Shown here: one piece after another, positions 50,398-62,580 of the stretch
Layout: each line of letters begins with the position of its first letter
How positions within the stretch are numbered: position 1 is the stretch's first letter
NCBI GenBank assembly: GCA_030844895.1
Contig: CM061231.1
Span: forward strand, 154,285,889-154,349,888
DNA: 64,000 bases
Direction: 5' to 3'
Origin: Ambrosia x helenae
Lineage: Eukaryota > Streptophyta > Magnoliopsida > Asterales > Asteraceae
The notes under the pieces: generated by a model
The model's input: only the letters and a program-made list of their open reading frames with translations
The model's database searches: none
What the model was told of the DNA's origin: nothing
Position numbers and translations under genes: made by a program

Positions 50398-52942
50398 GCA
50401 TCCCCTACTTTTAGAAACTTCGTCCCGAAGTTATTAGAAACATAGGGTTATGGATGTTCTGGGAAAAATGATTTGGATAAGAGGTTTGATAGGTGTGAGT
50501 TAAGGATTGGATTAGGTTTGTCTCGAATAATAAGGAGAATAAGAATCTAGTAACACTAAACTTCAAGTTTTAGGAATCCTAAAATAATTGCATGAGTTGA
50601 TTGACTACAGAAAGACTAAATGAACTACCAAGTAACTAGAGTTTGTTCCTGGTCCGACTTCCAGTCTCACTTTCAATGCATCATTAGTGTTTGTATACAG
50701 GGTTTACCGCAGCTAACCCACCACACCTTTGATACCTTGAAAACGTACTGGACGCCTACCAAAAACTCTAATAGAATTTCACACTACCCTAACGCACCTG
50801 TAAATTCATGATTACGTTCCGGACCGGAATCATCAATTTACCTTACATTAGGGTTTTATGTCCTTCTATGATCCTAATCTAACACACAATACAGCAAATA
50901 AGTTTCACAAGAAGGTGACACAACAAACACGTTGAGTTACAATGAGATGTTATCAATGAAATGAGGCCATGTAATAATGAGGTCAATTGCATTGGTTTGC
51001 AATGACTTGTAAGCATAACTGTATTTAAGTATGGGCTACCACTCGTCCGAGGAGCCCTTTAAATGAAATGTTTATCAGAGTTGCGTGGATAATATACACG
51101 TGCAAGCAAGTTTGTAAGTACTGCAACCATTAAGTGTAAGTGTTATCTTAGTGGCCTATAGGAATAGATTATAAGTATCATGAATAACTAAATGTTCAAT
51201 AGATTGTTAAATCAAAGGAAAAATTCAAGTTTCATATAACAAACAATGATGTTTTTAGAAAAGCCCCGTAGAATCAATTATTAAGTTTTTAGTAGTTTGA
51301 TTTTCATGGAAATCAAGTCCAAATGTTTCAATAAAATGTAAGGTAGAGTCTGAAACTTATATGATATAAAAATAAACGTAATCGAATATGATAAATTTTC
51401 AATCTGTATACGTACACAATAGTATGCAAGGAAATTTCTAGATGTTATATGCCTATGAGTATGACATAATTGGGTACAAAATGATAATAAGATCAAGAAA
51501 ATGAAAACACGAGTATCATGAATAATTAAATGTCCAGTGAACAGTCAAATTAAGGGGAAATCAAGTTTCACAAACAATGATGTTTTGGAAAAAAATCATG
51601 TAGAATCAAGTATCAGGTTTTTAGTAGTTTGATTATCATGGGTAACTAGCTCACATGTGAGAAGGTGAAGGATATGAATTTAGTTCTTGAGAGGATGATG
51701 AAAAATCTTGAAGCAGAATCAAGGTTGTGAGAGATAGTGAATGTGAAGATAGTTGATAAAGAGTTTATTTTATAGTAAGGAGATTATGTAGCAGTGTAAA
51801 TTTTGGGGTTTGGATCAAAGGTTATAATCAAGTGTATAGGAAAACATGATTGTGGTATATGCCAAATATTGTAAAAATTTGAACAAGTTGAAAATGAGTG
51901 AGTGTCGATGGAGAATCTAGAGGTTAGATATTATTCCTATGAAAAAAAATTTATTTTCAAAATTGGTATTGTACATAAGGCAAAAGTTGTTAAATAGTAC
52001 AAGCTAAGTAGGCTTTGTAATAGTTTAAAACATTATATAGAAAATCGTTTGTTACGTCAATAAATAATCAATTGAATTTAAGTTCGAGGAAAATATGTAC
52101 TTTGTAAAGTTACTAGGTAATACAACAAGTTTTAGAAATCTTTAGTTTGTGCTAAAGTATGAGGTTATAGTTTTTAAAATAAATAACATGTGGAGAAATG
52201 AAATAATATGATTTGAGTAGGGTGTTGAATATAAAAAAAATGGCTAAGATGGTAAGGTGAAGTGCGATTGTGAAATCCATAGATGGTTATGAAAGTATGA
52301 ACTTGTAAGCAATATATGAAAATCGTGAAATACAAAATATTGTATATGAATCGAGAGAGTATTTTTGAAAAAAAAAACTTGCATAAAATGCTTGGAGTGC
52401 CCTTGTCTAGCTGTAAAGCCCAACAAGAACGTTGACTTTTCAAAGAAATTGAACCAAATGGTGATCAAAGAAGACATGCTTTAGCCTATAAGTGGACACT
52501 CACTCCAGGAATCCCCAGGTAAGCATAACAGGTCCGTAAATGGATTTATGCGCTATGCTTGCCTATGCCAGAAAACCCAGTGTACAGGCATCCACCCTTC
52601 CAGATTGCACGTGTCCTCATCACACTCATTAAAGTTCAACAACTTTGAAGGAGCAAAAAATAAGAATAGGCATTATGCCTAAGAGTGTCATCATGAAAGG
52701 TACTGCTCCCGCTCCATGATGATGTAGACTTTCCACTCCTTGTAAGACACCATCCCTATGCACCATGATGAAAGATGAGGAGAAATGGAGAAGAAGAGAA
52801 GATAGAGGAAGGAAAGTAGAGGGAAATGAGGGGAATGATAAATTAGGAAATGTTGTACCTGAAAGTTGAAATTCGGTTATAGTCTAGGCTAAAAGGCATT
52901 CTAATAACCTAGTTCCCTATAACCATGGCTCTGATACCAATC
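50398..52942 (-). other. Family T internal region, non-coding
   Basis: It starts (minus strand) with the primer site, with TGGTATCAGAGCC at 52927-52939, and ends with the polypurine tract at about 50398-50410. Open frames do not exceed 90 codons and none resembles gag or pol. A near-palindrome AAGCATAACAGG..CGCTATGCTTGCC lies near 52520-52565. Confidence 0.75.
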
Positions 52943-54272
52943 TGTAACACCCCAACCGATGGCGGAATCATCGAGGTGCCACGTAGTGACGATTGTTCAA
53001 AAGCTCATGGTACTAAAATGTAAATATTATTGAATAATCCAAAATTGTCTTACATGGAAATGGAAAATACAAAGTCTTAAATGAAATGTAAATAATGAAA
53101 TAACTGATTAAAATAATGCACTAAGTATCTCTTGTTAAAGCACTAGATCAAACTGCACCTGAAACATGTACAAAATAAGTTTGGTCAACATATGAAATGT
53201 TGGTGAGCATTCCTAGTTTTGATATATATAGTAGGTTAAAAAGTTATACAATTCAAGTGCATGCTACAGTGCAAATATGTAAACTATGTATCATACAAAT
53301 GAGCGAAATCAACCCTGTGACTGTATAATGTACTGTATGAACTGTAGTGTACTTATCCAATAAATGGATAAAAGGCTTAACACTGGCCACGGATTCTCCG
53401 ATGAAAAAGGGGGAGAATCAATCTAGGCTGGTTGTCAATCCAAATAGCGCTATCCAATGTTAAGGTCGGCTTGTACCATGTTAATGATTTCACTAAGTAC
53501 AAATGTATTCCACATGTATTGTCTAAGCATAAAGCACGTTGTAAGCAAATGCACATAGTACTAGAATTGTATTTTGAAAATGTATACTTGTATTTGTATT
53601 CTGTAATAGTGTACATGTAACACCCCAAAAATGAATAAAAGCGAAAAGGGGATAGGAAATACTCACTGTTTACGTAATAGTTTGAAATTGAACTTGGACA
53701 ACGAAATATGTGTTGGAGTTATCTCAAAGTATCAACAAACACTAATTCGTGTATGATGCTCGGTCAAACAAAAAGTCAACGGGTCTTGAAATCGTGAATT
53801 AAAGCTTGGACAGAAAGATTTGAGAGAAGGGAAATGATTTTTTTTTGGCACATTTAGTTGGTTGTGGATACCTCAATTTATACTATGTGGCTCGGGTTGG
53901 TGAAATGGAAGGTTTTGAAGTCTTGACCAAAGTCGGTCAAAACCGAGTCAAGGATGATTAATTCAAGCTGAAATCATGGATTATATTTATGAGGGTATGT
54001 TAGTCGGTCAAAGGGAGTTAAAATTCTACCAAAAACAAGGCTCGTAATTGTGGAAAGTGACTGGGTGTTGACCACAGTCTTCGGGTCGGGTCTGGGTTCC
54101 GAAAAAAAAAGACAAGGTTTTTGGGTTATGGTTAGGCTTTAGTGTTTTGGGTATAAGTTTGGTTATGGTTTTAGAGGTGGTAAAATATAATGACTAACTT
54201 TATTATTATTATTATTATTATGAGGATAAAATGTGGCGTACAAGATAGGAGGTGCGAAATAAAAAAAATGTA

Positions 54273-54304
<32 letters not shown>

Positions 54305-54329
54305 AGTGATAAAAGTGACGGATGTCACA
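52943..54329 (-). repeat. Family T 5' LTR
   Basis: 1,387 bp, TG..CA on the minus strand, with (TA)n and (ATT)n tracts near its start. Confidence 0.92.
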
Positions 54330-54527
54330 TTGACGCTTCATATAGGACTTTGGACTTAGACTAAATCAATCAATCATCTTTATTTTTGTTGTATTGTATT
54401 TAATTTCACATGTTGTAAAACAATATTCTATAATCATATATTTACATTTTAGTACCATGAGCTTTTGAACAATCGTCACTACGTGGCACCTCGATGATTC
54501 CGCCATCGGTTGGGGTGTTACATTGGG

Positions 54528-55650
54528 CTAGATTACTTGAGTGTTGCTAGGGTGAAGACTTATTTTGGCATTGATTTATATAGTTTTTATTAGTTAAGTG
54601 GTGTTGTGTTCTTGTTAAATTCTTTTACTCAAAGTCTTGTTTGATTAACTAAATAACTAATTAACTAGTCTTTGGTCTTGTGGGTGTCTTGATAGGAAAT
54701 GGGAAGGACTCATGAGTGTACCCATGGTGTGTAAAAACCTATGCACTTGTAAACTTAAACCCATAAGTAGTGATTAGTCCATTTTTGGGTAAAATTAATA
54801 CACACACTTTGAGACTTAATCCTCTACTATCAAGATCTCGCTTAGGGTCAGTACGGTCTTTATATTCGGTCCTAGCGATAAGTCGAGTCTTAGTTGTGCG
54901 ACTTAGCTTCATCATCTATGTGAAAGCTTTGGCGCAAACTATGGTTTGACGAACCCGCGTTGAGAGAGAACGGTCTTTATTTTCTCTCATCTTTATATTG
55001 CCGCACAGTTATTGATAGAATACTCACTTATGATATCAAGTGGCTTCTTGTTCGGACGTTCGGTCATGCTCCGGCCACCGACAAGTTGTCCATAGAGGTT
55101 TTGAGTATTTAGATGTCATTATTGCAGCTTTGGGAGTTGGATCATTCGGGGTTGGGTATACACAGTCTTGAGTCGTCCATTTGTCATAGTTGAGAGGTGA
55201 GCTTACCATGTTGGGAGACCCTCATTTTCAAACAAGAACACGGCTCGTATTGCGATAACAAACACCACTGGAGAATGCTGTAGCAACTCCAAGTTCAGTA
55301 AAAGTGCGTACTTGTGTACACCACTTAATTAGGTAGTTACTATTAATCCATTCCAAAAATAAGTTGGATCCCGAAGCAGCACTTTGTTTGGTATTGATTT
55401 TTATTCTGATCACCCTTGCTTTCTTTCTTTATTTTATTACCTTTCTTTTTATTGCAGCAACTTAGAATTGAGTAGGGGAAGTCGTATCTTAGGTTCGATA
55501 CTCGGTACTTGCTATAACTATACTACGCTCGATAGGTCCACTTGCCTATCGTGTGGGTTTAAAGTAGTCGGCAGCTATCGTTTTACTTTTATAAATTTAA
55601 AACTTAGATAAGTGTTTTAATTAAAAGGTTTTGTTTAATTACCCTTTTTA
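54528..55650 (+). mobile_element. LTR of the GCACGGGCGTGC type, right part (end approximate)
   Basis: Continues from 46543 after the nested T sequences. It is non-coding, with CTCGGTACTTGCTATAAC and a cctatcgtgtggg phrase near 55500-55555 as in R/U5 regions of large plant LTRs. I could not locate the CA end or the target duplication; 55650 is a guess. Confidence 0.45.
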
Positions 55651-55730
55651 CCGAGTCTTGACACTTCTTTCGAGAAAGTGTTGGTTTAAAAAAGGACGTT
55701 TAAAAAAAGACCTAACTCACACGACATCAG

Positions 55731-56551
55731 TAGCAAACTTTCAAGGTTCTCCTCTATTTTGGTCAAGGACTCAAGAGACGTTTTTCAAGGCGATGGGTAG
55801 AGAAGAATATCGGGAACCCGACTCAATTTTGGGAAAGTGGACCGACATCCATAAAAAATGCCATGGGTTTCAAGAAGTTTATTAATGTATGAAGGATAAC
55901 TGGGGTAGCGGTTGTGGCAATGGGGATATTTTGAAGAAAGCGTTGGAGGAGTACAACGCCAGAACGTGGGATGTTTGCGTACATGAGGTGTTGGGAGCTT
56001 CTAAAGGGAAGCCCTAAATGGGCTAACGTACCAGGTATGATGGCAGGTAGGCGCATAGCCAAACGATCGAAAACCTCCTCTTCGGTTGATCCGGATACGC
56101 CCACTTCTTCGATGCTCGGACCATGTATTTAAATTAAGAGGTTGAAGCAGAAGAAGAAAAGTTGCCTCGACCGCCAGGTAGAAGAAGCGTGCGAAAGGGT
56201 GGACGTGCGGAGTCGTCTTCGATGGCTGTTGAGTTGAAAGACGACTTCGAAGAGATGAATCGACGTCTTTAAGATATACGAGACCTTGGAGCTAGGCGGT
56301 TGGAGACTATGCAACAGAGAGCCGCTGAAAACAAGAAGTTCGTTGAGATCCAAGAGGCACGTCAAATGAAGAAGGACATTGAGTTTTTGTCGAGGTCGTC
56401 CGAGGGACTCACAGGAGATGCCTTAATATTATTTAACCTTCGTACGCAACAAATTCGTGCTAAATATAATCTTTGGATTGTACGTTTTTTTAGTATGTTC
56501 GTTATTTTTTTAAGTATTTTCGTAGTTTTTTTATGTATTTTCGTGGCTTAA
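55731..56551 (+). pseudogene. PIF/Harbinger-associated Myb/SANT-like protein, exon 2
   Basis: It starts after an acceptor (CATCAG). Recognisable: FQGSPLFWSRTQETFFKAMG, GKWTDIHKKCHGFQEVY, then DILKKALEEYNAR, SPKWANVPGMMAGRRIAKRS and a C-terminal coiled coil LETMQQRAAENKKFVEIQE..MKKDIEFLS. An in-frame TAA follows FQEVY, a frame change follows YNAR, and another stop occurs near 56270. The order of blocks matches the intact family, so this and 45168-45568 are two halves of one dead gene. The Myb/SANT-like partner helps the Harbinger transposase bind DNA; the DDE transposase itself is not in the window. Confidence 0.75.
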
Positions 56552-56767
56552 TTATTGTAATTTTTTATATTAGTTTGAATGAAATATTGTTTGGTTTATT
56601 AAAATTAAAAAACATAATAAATATCACGTAGGTCTCACTAGAGGCTTGAAAGGAGTTGAAACTATTACATCCATTTTTTTTTTATTTCAAGCCTCTGGTG
56701 AAGCCCAGATATCACATATCAAAAAAATAACTAAGTAAAGGGCTTAACATATTATCACCACTAGGTG
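56552..56767. other. Spacer with an inverted pair
   Basis: AGAGGCTTGAAA at about 56640-56651 and TTTCAAGCCTCT at about 56684-56695 form a hairpin of 12 bp stem. May be the end of a DNA transposon; nothing else seen. Confidence 0.4.
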
Positions 56768-57416
56768 CATGGGCGGATGTATGTTGATCCCGGCGTAGTC
56801 CCGGGACAGCAGTCTTTTTTTCAGTTGTATATATACATGTATACATAGTTTTTCGAGTGACATCAATGTTTTTTAGATGGTGACTACATTAGACCCAACT
56901 CAATTCCAGTTAAATGAGCTCAACTCTAATTTTTAAGTAGATACAAATATAACCTTTTACAAGTACACTCCACTAAATGACTACATTAGACACAACCAAA
57001 TTCCAGTTAAATGAGTTCAACTCTTCAATGAAACATGTGAAGACAGAATTGCGTAATAGAATGGGTGATGGATACATGAACAATTCTTGCATTTGTTACA
57101 TTGAAAAAGAGTTCTTCCAACAAGTTTCAGTCGAAGATGTAATGCAACGTTTTCAGAAGATGAAAACTCGTAGGGAACAACTCTAACTATTGTTTTTTTT
57201 TAATTCATAAGACAATCGAATTATATTATGTGTTTTTTTTTTAATTTTTAATGACGATGTTTTTTTTATTATTGTATAATATTTTTATTATGTGATCAAC
57301 CTTACCTGACCCGAACCGTCAAACCGAACCAACCGAAAATATTTATGTCCGGTTCTAGAAAATTATAATGTCTAAAATAGTGACATCATTGGAAAAAATT
57401 TCTGGATCCGTCACCG
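56768..57416 (+). mobile_element. Internally deleted hAT element
   Basis: Flanked by ACTAGGTG (56760-56767) and ACTAGGTA (57417-57424), a 7-of-8 target duplication. The ends have GGGCGGAT and, reverse complemented, GTGACGGATCC, a weak inverted repeat. It contains the last exon of a hAT transposase and a direct duplication of about 45 bp (56882 and 56979). Confidence 0.6.
56977..57186 (+). pseudogene. hAT transposase C-terminus (TTF zinc-finger type)
   Basis: SSMKHVKTELRNRMGDGYMN, then YIEKEFFQQVSVEDVMQRF and KMKTRREQL before the stop. This is the C-terminal dimerisation tail of plant TTF-type zinc-finger/hAT-dimerisation transposases (intact ones read like S-MK-VKT-LRN-M). Everything upstream is missing. 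The first residues come from the duplicated 45-bp stretch. Confidence 0.75.
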
Positions 57417-58260
57417 ACTAGGTAGGTGGCCAAATTCTGAAATGCATGATTGTACTTTTTTGATTGAAAAATGATGTTTAAATTATTAAAAAGGTGATTG
57501 AGTTGGAAAATGACAGGAGACTTACAAAGTCGTACACAGATGGTTACATGGGGAGGGGTAGTGTTGTTTTCAACAGCTAACAGCACATGGACGACTGTAC
57601 GAATGATAATAGTTGGCCTTTTTTTTCATTCTATAATACTACACTACATGGTATGGATTAACGTCCCTTCGGCTTAGCACTTTAACTACATGATAATGGT
57701 TTGCCTTTTATTCATTCTATAAGCCATGCTCACATAAAAATGGATAACGGAGAGCAGAAAGATTTGTGAATGGTGGATAATTTGAGCGAGTTAAAATAGT
57801 AAACGGTTGAGTATTGACATGCTTTTTAATTATTAAAACATTTTTAATGACCTCACTAGTTACTTTTTTGACCCAAACTAAGCGGGTATCTCTACCCGTG
57901 TTCGCTACCCGCGATGCCTAACCGATGGGAAGGCGGTGGTGTACCCGAAATGGATACAAACCCAATTGAACTACCCAGGTGGCGCTCTTCCAATCCTCGA
58001 TGATGAGAACGGTGACGGGAAAACTTTAAATCTCTTTGTGTATGTTTTTTATATATTTCATATAGCATTGTTAAAGTTAAAATACATAGCATTGTAACAA
58101 ATCATATAAAATTATTTTGGACTACTAATGGTCTGGATACATTTTGATACCTTTTTTTATATTTTAAGTTGTTTGGATAGGGAAAACCCATCGATCACTT
58201 GTGTAACTTTAGTGTATGTTTGGGTAAACTTATTTCTCCTACTTATCTATACTATCTATA
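57417..58260. other. Intergenic, no gene seen
   Basis: AT-rich. At 57882-57960 GGGTAT..CTACCCG words recall the palindrome-rich repeats elsewhere in the window, but no ends were found. Confidence 0.45.
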
Positions 58261-58454
58261 TCTATACTACGTTATAAAGAAGGAATGATGTTTACAAAAG
58301 TTATTTTACATGAATTTTAAGATGACATAGTAAAAGTCTCATGCTTAAAACCCAAATGTCATGTAATTTTTTCCCTTTCTATCCTTCATGCAAAACCTAC
58401 TTGTATACATTCTTTTATCATAACCTTCAATTACCATTATTCTATATCTATAAT

Positions 58455-58640
58455 CATCATCATCATCATCATCATACTCAGTTAATCCCACTAATAGCAA
58501 AAGCTAAGATATGATATGAGGAGGGTAAGATGTAGACAGCCTTACTTTTACCCCGTGTTTACCCCGTGGGAATAGAGAGGCTGCTTCCAGTGAGACCCCC
58601 CGCTCAATAGTGGTTTTGTATCAAGCCTTAGACAATAAGA
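58455..58640 (-). mobile_element. SINE-like interspersed repeat (Au-like)
   Basis: On the minus strand CACTGGAAGCAGCCTCTCTA, then GTAAGGCTGTCTACATC, then GTGGGATTAACTGAGTATG and a (ATG)n tail. This 3' signature is shared with the widespread plant Au-type SINEs. The 5' tRNA-like part was not clear. Confidence 0.5.
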
Positions 58641-59077
58641 CACATAACACTTAGCAATCGGGACAAACCCGATTGGTGCATGTACCTCCTTGTCTTTTGG
58701 CTATCAACGTCGCCACCTGATGCATGATTAACTATCCGTCATTTTTAACGTTATTTTTCACGAAATTAGTAAAGTAACGTTAAAATTAGTGCAACTTTAC
58801 TTTTGTCCCCCGAGTGCCACACATATAAATTATATATCTATAATCTATAATCTATATTATATTATAAAGTATTTGAGAATGGTATAAAAAATAAGTAATT
58901 ACTATATTTTATTAAAAAAAAATGCAATTTATATAACAAAATTATAAAAAAAAGTTTCTACACATATACGTATACACCTTAAAAAGATTGTATGAATCAA
59001 TAAAAGTCAACCTTTACGCAAAAAAAAATAATAATTTTGTGATGTCTTTTCTTAAAACAAAAAAAAGTGAGCACATG

Positions 59078-59240
59078 AATTGGTTCACGAACCCAAACCG
59101 AACTGAACCGAACCCAAACCGGTCTCCAAAACCGGTCTTTCAAACCGGCGAAACCAGGCTCGAACCGAGCCAAAACCGGTTTAGGCACGAACCCGTTTGG
59201 AACCGGTTCGGTTCCTATAAAAAACTGATCTGTGCATGTC
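59078..59240. repeat. AACCGG/GGTTCGG word-rich repeat
   Basis: CCGAACCCAAACCGG, CAAAACCGGTTT and GGAACCGGTTCGG pack this stretch. It is built like the palindrome-word MITEs, but its ends (GAGCACATG, GCATGTCTA) are only weakly inverted and no target duplication is evident. Confidence 0.5.
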
Positions 59241-59773
59241 TATAAAGTTCTCGGGTTGGGACGTCTTATGTGGAATATTTTTAACTAACCTAACTTCCAA
59301 TTTCACTTTCTGATGCCACTGATAGAAATTTATGGTGCACTTGATTAGCAGTTGTATTGCATTGCTTTTATCATGTGAAAAAAGTTATGGATATGTTTCT
59401 TTGCAGGTTGATTACATATGACTCGTTCCAACCTCCTCTTAATGTGGATCTTATAAAGGTCCCTATGCTTTCTTCTCCTCGGCAATCTCTCCAGATTTGA
59501 CACTTTCAACATATTGAGTAGGACTATTAGTATAATAATAATTGCTAATGAGTCAAACCGCTACTTCCATTTTTTAACGGTATGTAGGTTAAATTGCATA
59601 TATTATATAGAACGTAGCATGCTATCATGTCTCCTTACTCCATTGCGAAGCACATGTGCTTAAACACACAAACATACACCTTACATATTGATTCTTTTAA
59701 TCGTTTTTAAGGTTTGAATTATGTTTCCGCCTTGTATTGCCGACTCCGCCGCAACGCGCGGGTTCCTTGCTAG

Positions 59774-60267
59774 TAACTTATTAATTTTTTAAGAAGTTAA
59801 TAAGGAGAAAAATAGTGTTTGGGCAAGGGTTTGAAAATGAGTTTTTGTGCTTTTGAAAGTAGATAAGTTATAAGTTAGAAATTGTGACTTTTTGATTAAG
59901 GAGAAAATGAGGTTGAAAAGGAGATAAGTTATATGGAGAGCCAAACATACCCTTAATAACAAGTGGGACATTCTCACCACCCCACCCCCGGACGAGAAAG
60001 AGAATGACTCGTTTCTATATCTAAGGTAGTGTTTGGCATGTAGTAGTGGGAGCAAGAATGAAATTGGTCATTACGAGAAAATGAAAAAAGAAATATTTAG
60101 TTAGTTAATGGAGTGGAATCACCATTACACATGTATCTCACTTCCTAAAGACCTCAAATCATTCCATTTGCCTTCTCTGTTTTTTCCATTCTACTCCTTC
60201 CTTCACCCATTCATCAACAACACCATCGTTTGCCACCACCCACAACCTCCACCACAGTCACCCTTTA
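59774..60267. other. Intergenic, no gene seen
   Basis: Low-complexity sequence, then a CT-rich stretch near 60150-60260. No supported gene. Confidence 0.5.
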
Positions 60268-61396
60268 TGTCACACCCTCAAATTTCCACCTGCGGAGTTC
60301 TACCGCGAGGCGTGTGACATACCAGGATCCAAGTCAACGGTCACAATAAACGACGTCTAAATGTAAAAACATACGTAAACAAAACCATGCATAAGTTTAA
60401 AACCAACATTCAACAGTGCGGAAGCATTTTAAAGTTTACAAAAGTCATGCATAAATAAACATAAGTTCAAAAGTTCATAATCCCGAAACGTGCAGATGAG
60501 ACCCTAGACACGAGACGACTCCAGTGCGACCACGTGCGCCTATCCATATGCTGCTACCTTAGCGACCTGAGAAAACATGCTAAAAGAGTCAACATATAAT
60601 GCTGGTGAGTTCACAGGTTTTAATTAAACGTTTACAGTGATCCTTCAAAAATGTTACCATCACAATTACTACTATGCTTGTGAGAACGCCAAACCAGGCG
60701 CAGAATGAGATACTCATACGGGTGAAACCATTACTGACTAAGCCGTGTGTTACCCTTAGTTCCTATGGGCTACCGTCATCGCCGGTAGACCTTGTTTTGT
60801 TAGAGACAATATGCACCCGCCCGGTCCAACCGTCGAGTGGGGTTTGTCAGTTCCCAATAGCGCTATCCATATTTCCCCGCCATATACCCATGTTAGTGGT
60901 TTCAAGGGATTTTCGATGAACCGTATAGTAAGATAAGTGAGCCATAGTATAACGTGATAAAGAGTCATGAGCCATAAGAATTTAACAAGTCATAAGTCAT
61001 AAAAGAGTTTGTAAGCATGTTTCTCACCCCGAAAGTAAAAACTGTAAAATGTGGGGCCGTGAACTCACCTTAGAGTGCGTCTTCTGGTAACTAGAATTCC
61101 AACACGTGTATGATAATCCCAACTAATGACAACCTATCAATGAGTTTACATAAGTGTGATGACTATTAACCCGAAGGCTAACTAGTCCCCGATTGTCCAG
61201 ATCTTGACTACGTGTGTTAAAAAGTATGTTTAAACGTTATCCGGACATCCCAGACCGACCCGACATCCCGTTGGTGATCCATTATCCTAACTAATCAAGT
61301 ACACATAGATTACACACAAGGTTCAAGCATAAAACACTTAGTTTGTATCAAAAATCCCATTTCTGCATCAGAACGGTCGAACCAGTCAGTTTTAAG

Positions 61397-61600
61397 TCTC
61401 CTTCGCACCTTTTCAGTCTCCTTCGCACCTTTTCAGTCTCCTTCGCCCGTTTGAGCCACGTTCGCCCGTTTTTCCCACGTTCGCCCGTTTTTCCTACGTT
61501 CGCCCGTTTTTCCACGTTCGCCCGTTTTTCCACGTTCGCCCAAATTTTATTCCACGTTCGCCCATTCGAACCAATTTTATTCCACGTTCGCCCGTTTTCA
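61397..61600. repeat. Tandem CTCCTTCGCAC / ACGTTCGCCCG array
   Basis: About three CAGTCTCCTTCGCACC-type units, then seven or so ACGTTCGCCCGTTTTTCC-type units of about 18 bp. Part of the Z LTR. Confidence 0.85.
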
Positions 61601-62394
61601 TCAGCATTTTATAAAACGCACCAAAACGCATCTAAACGGTCCGAAAACATCACGAAACATTACCAATCACAGCAGTCAACTATCATTAACATATTCCTAC
61701 ATAACCCTACCAATTTTGTCCCGAAATCCGTCCGTTTTACGAGTTACCCGAAATAGCAAATTATGGAGATGTCACATCAAACGCATGCAATCTTTACCCA
61801 ATTAGGAAACTTTATGAAATCAATCAATAATCAACTTAATATACTCAGATTATCATGAACAATAAACCCCCAATCCCATCCTCATCACTATCATCATGAA
61901 CAAGCCCTAGATCTAACCCAAAATCCCCAAAATGAACATAACATCATCAATAATCAATTGTAACCTATCTCAACCATAAAACATCATCAATAACAGTCCT
62001 AGATCATTGTTATAACATCTATACAGCAATCAATCATCAAACAACACATAACATCACATAAAACATCATTAACACATGTTAGTTTGTATGAAAACTCATT
62101 GTTTATGAATAGGTTTTGTTTAGAAAGATTCTAGGAAGGTTTTTATTTATGAAAACATGTTTGTATCAGATCTGGACTCTTGGGGTTTAATAAAAACGAA
62201 TTGAAATGCTTTAAAAATGATTTAGAATGAAGAACACACCTTTGATCTTTGTGTAGAAGATGTTTGTAGGTTAGATTATAGAAAACAAGGGCAAAAACTC
62301 CTTCCCTAATGTTTAAAGTTGCTAGAGAGTGTTTTGAGACGGTTAGGGTTTGTGAAATGGTGAAAAATGACAAAGTGTGGTATTTATACTAATC

Positions 62395-62580
62395 CTCCTT
62401 CGCACCATTTTAATGGTCGAAGGTGGTCTCCTTCGACCCTTTCACAGGGTCGAATGAGCCCTGTTCTGGTCGAAGGGAATTCCTTTAATTCCACTTCCCT
62501 GGTTCGCCCATTTACAAAGGGTCGAACCAAACAAAATTCCTCCTTCGACCACTCGAAGTGGTCGAACCAGAACCCTTTCA
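62395..62580. repeat. GGTCGAA/TTCGACC block in the Z LTR
   Basis: The self-complementary pair GGTCGAA and TTCGACC recurs about ten times on both strands with loops such as CTTTCACAG. Strong secondary structure is expected. Confidence 0.8.

Larger units (their letters stand above)
49018..54329 (-). mobile_element. Non-autonomous Ty3/gypsy element, family T
   Basis: 5,312 bp with LTRs at 49018-50397 and 52943-54329, an iMet primer site and a target duplication TTGAC (49013-49017 and 54330-54334). The internal 2.5 kb has no long ORF. Next to the 3' LTR the minus strand reads CTTCGGGACGAAGTTTC and AGTAGGGGATGC, as in chromovirus elements downstream of pol. It therefore depends on enzymes from elsewhere. 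It sits in a solo LTR of its own family, in the opposite orientation. Confidence 0.9.
46549..54522 (+). mobile_element. Solo gypsy LTR (family T), split by a family-T element
   Basis: The ends TGTGACATCCGTCAC and GGTTGGGGTGTTACA match those of the T LTRs read on the minus strand. The target duplication TTGGG lies at 46544-46548 and 54523-54527. Without the nested element the LTR is about 2.66 kb, longer than the nested LTRs, partly because it contains two SINEs. No internal region is left, so it is a solo LTR. Confidence 0.85.
58261..59773 (+). mobile_element. Helitron 3
   Basis: The 5' end TCTATACTACG after an A aligns with Helitron 2. The 3' end is the hairpin region CCGCCGCAACGCGCGGG followed by CTAG at 59770-59773 and T. 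Non-autonomous. It contains a SINE-like repeat, a GAACCGG-rich repeat and an exon-like piece at 59407-59457 (after TTTGCAG, before GT) from a gene I do not recognise. Confidence 0.75.

Noticed and set aside
61397..61600. CRISPR-like array (short regular TTCGCCCG repeats)
   Set aside because: A plant LTR tandem repeat with no spacer structure.
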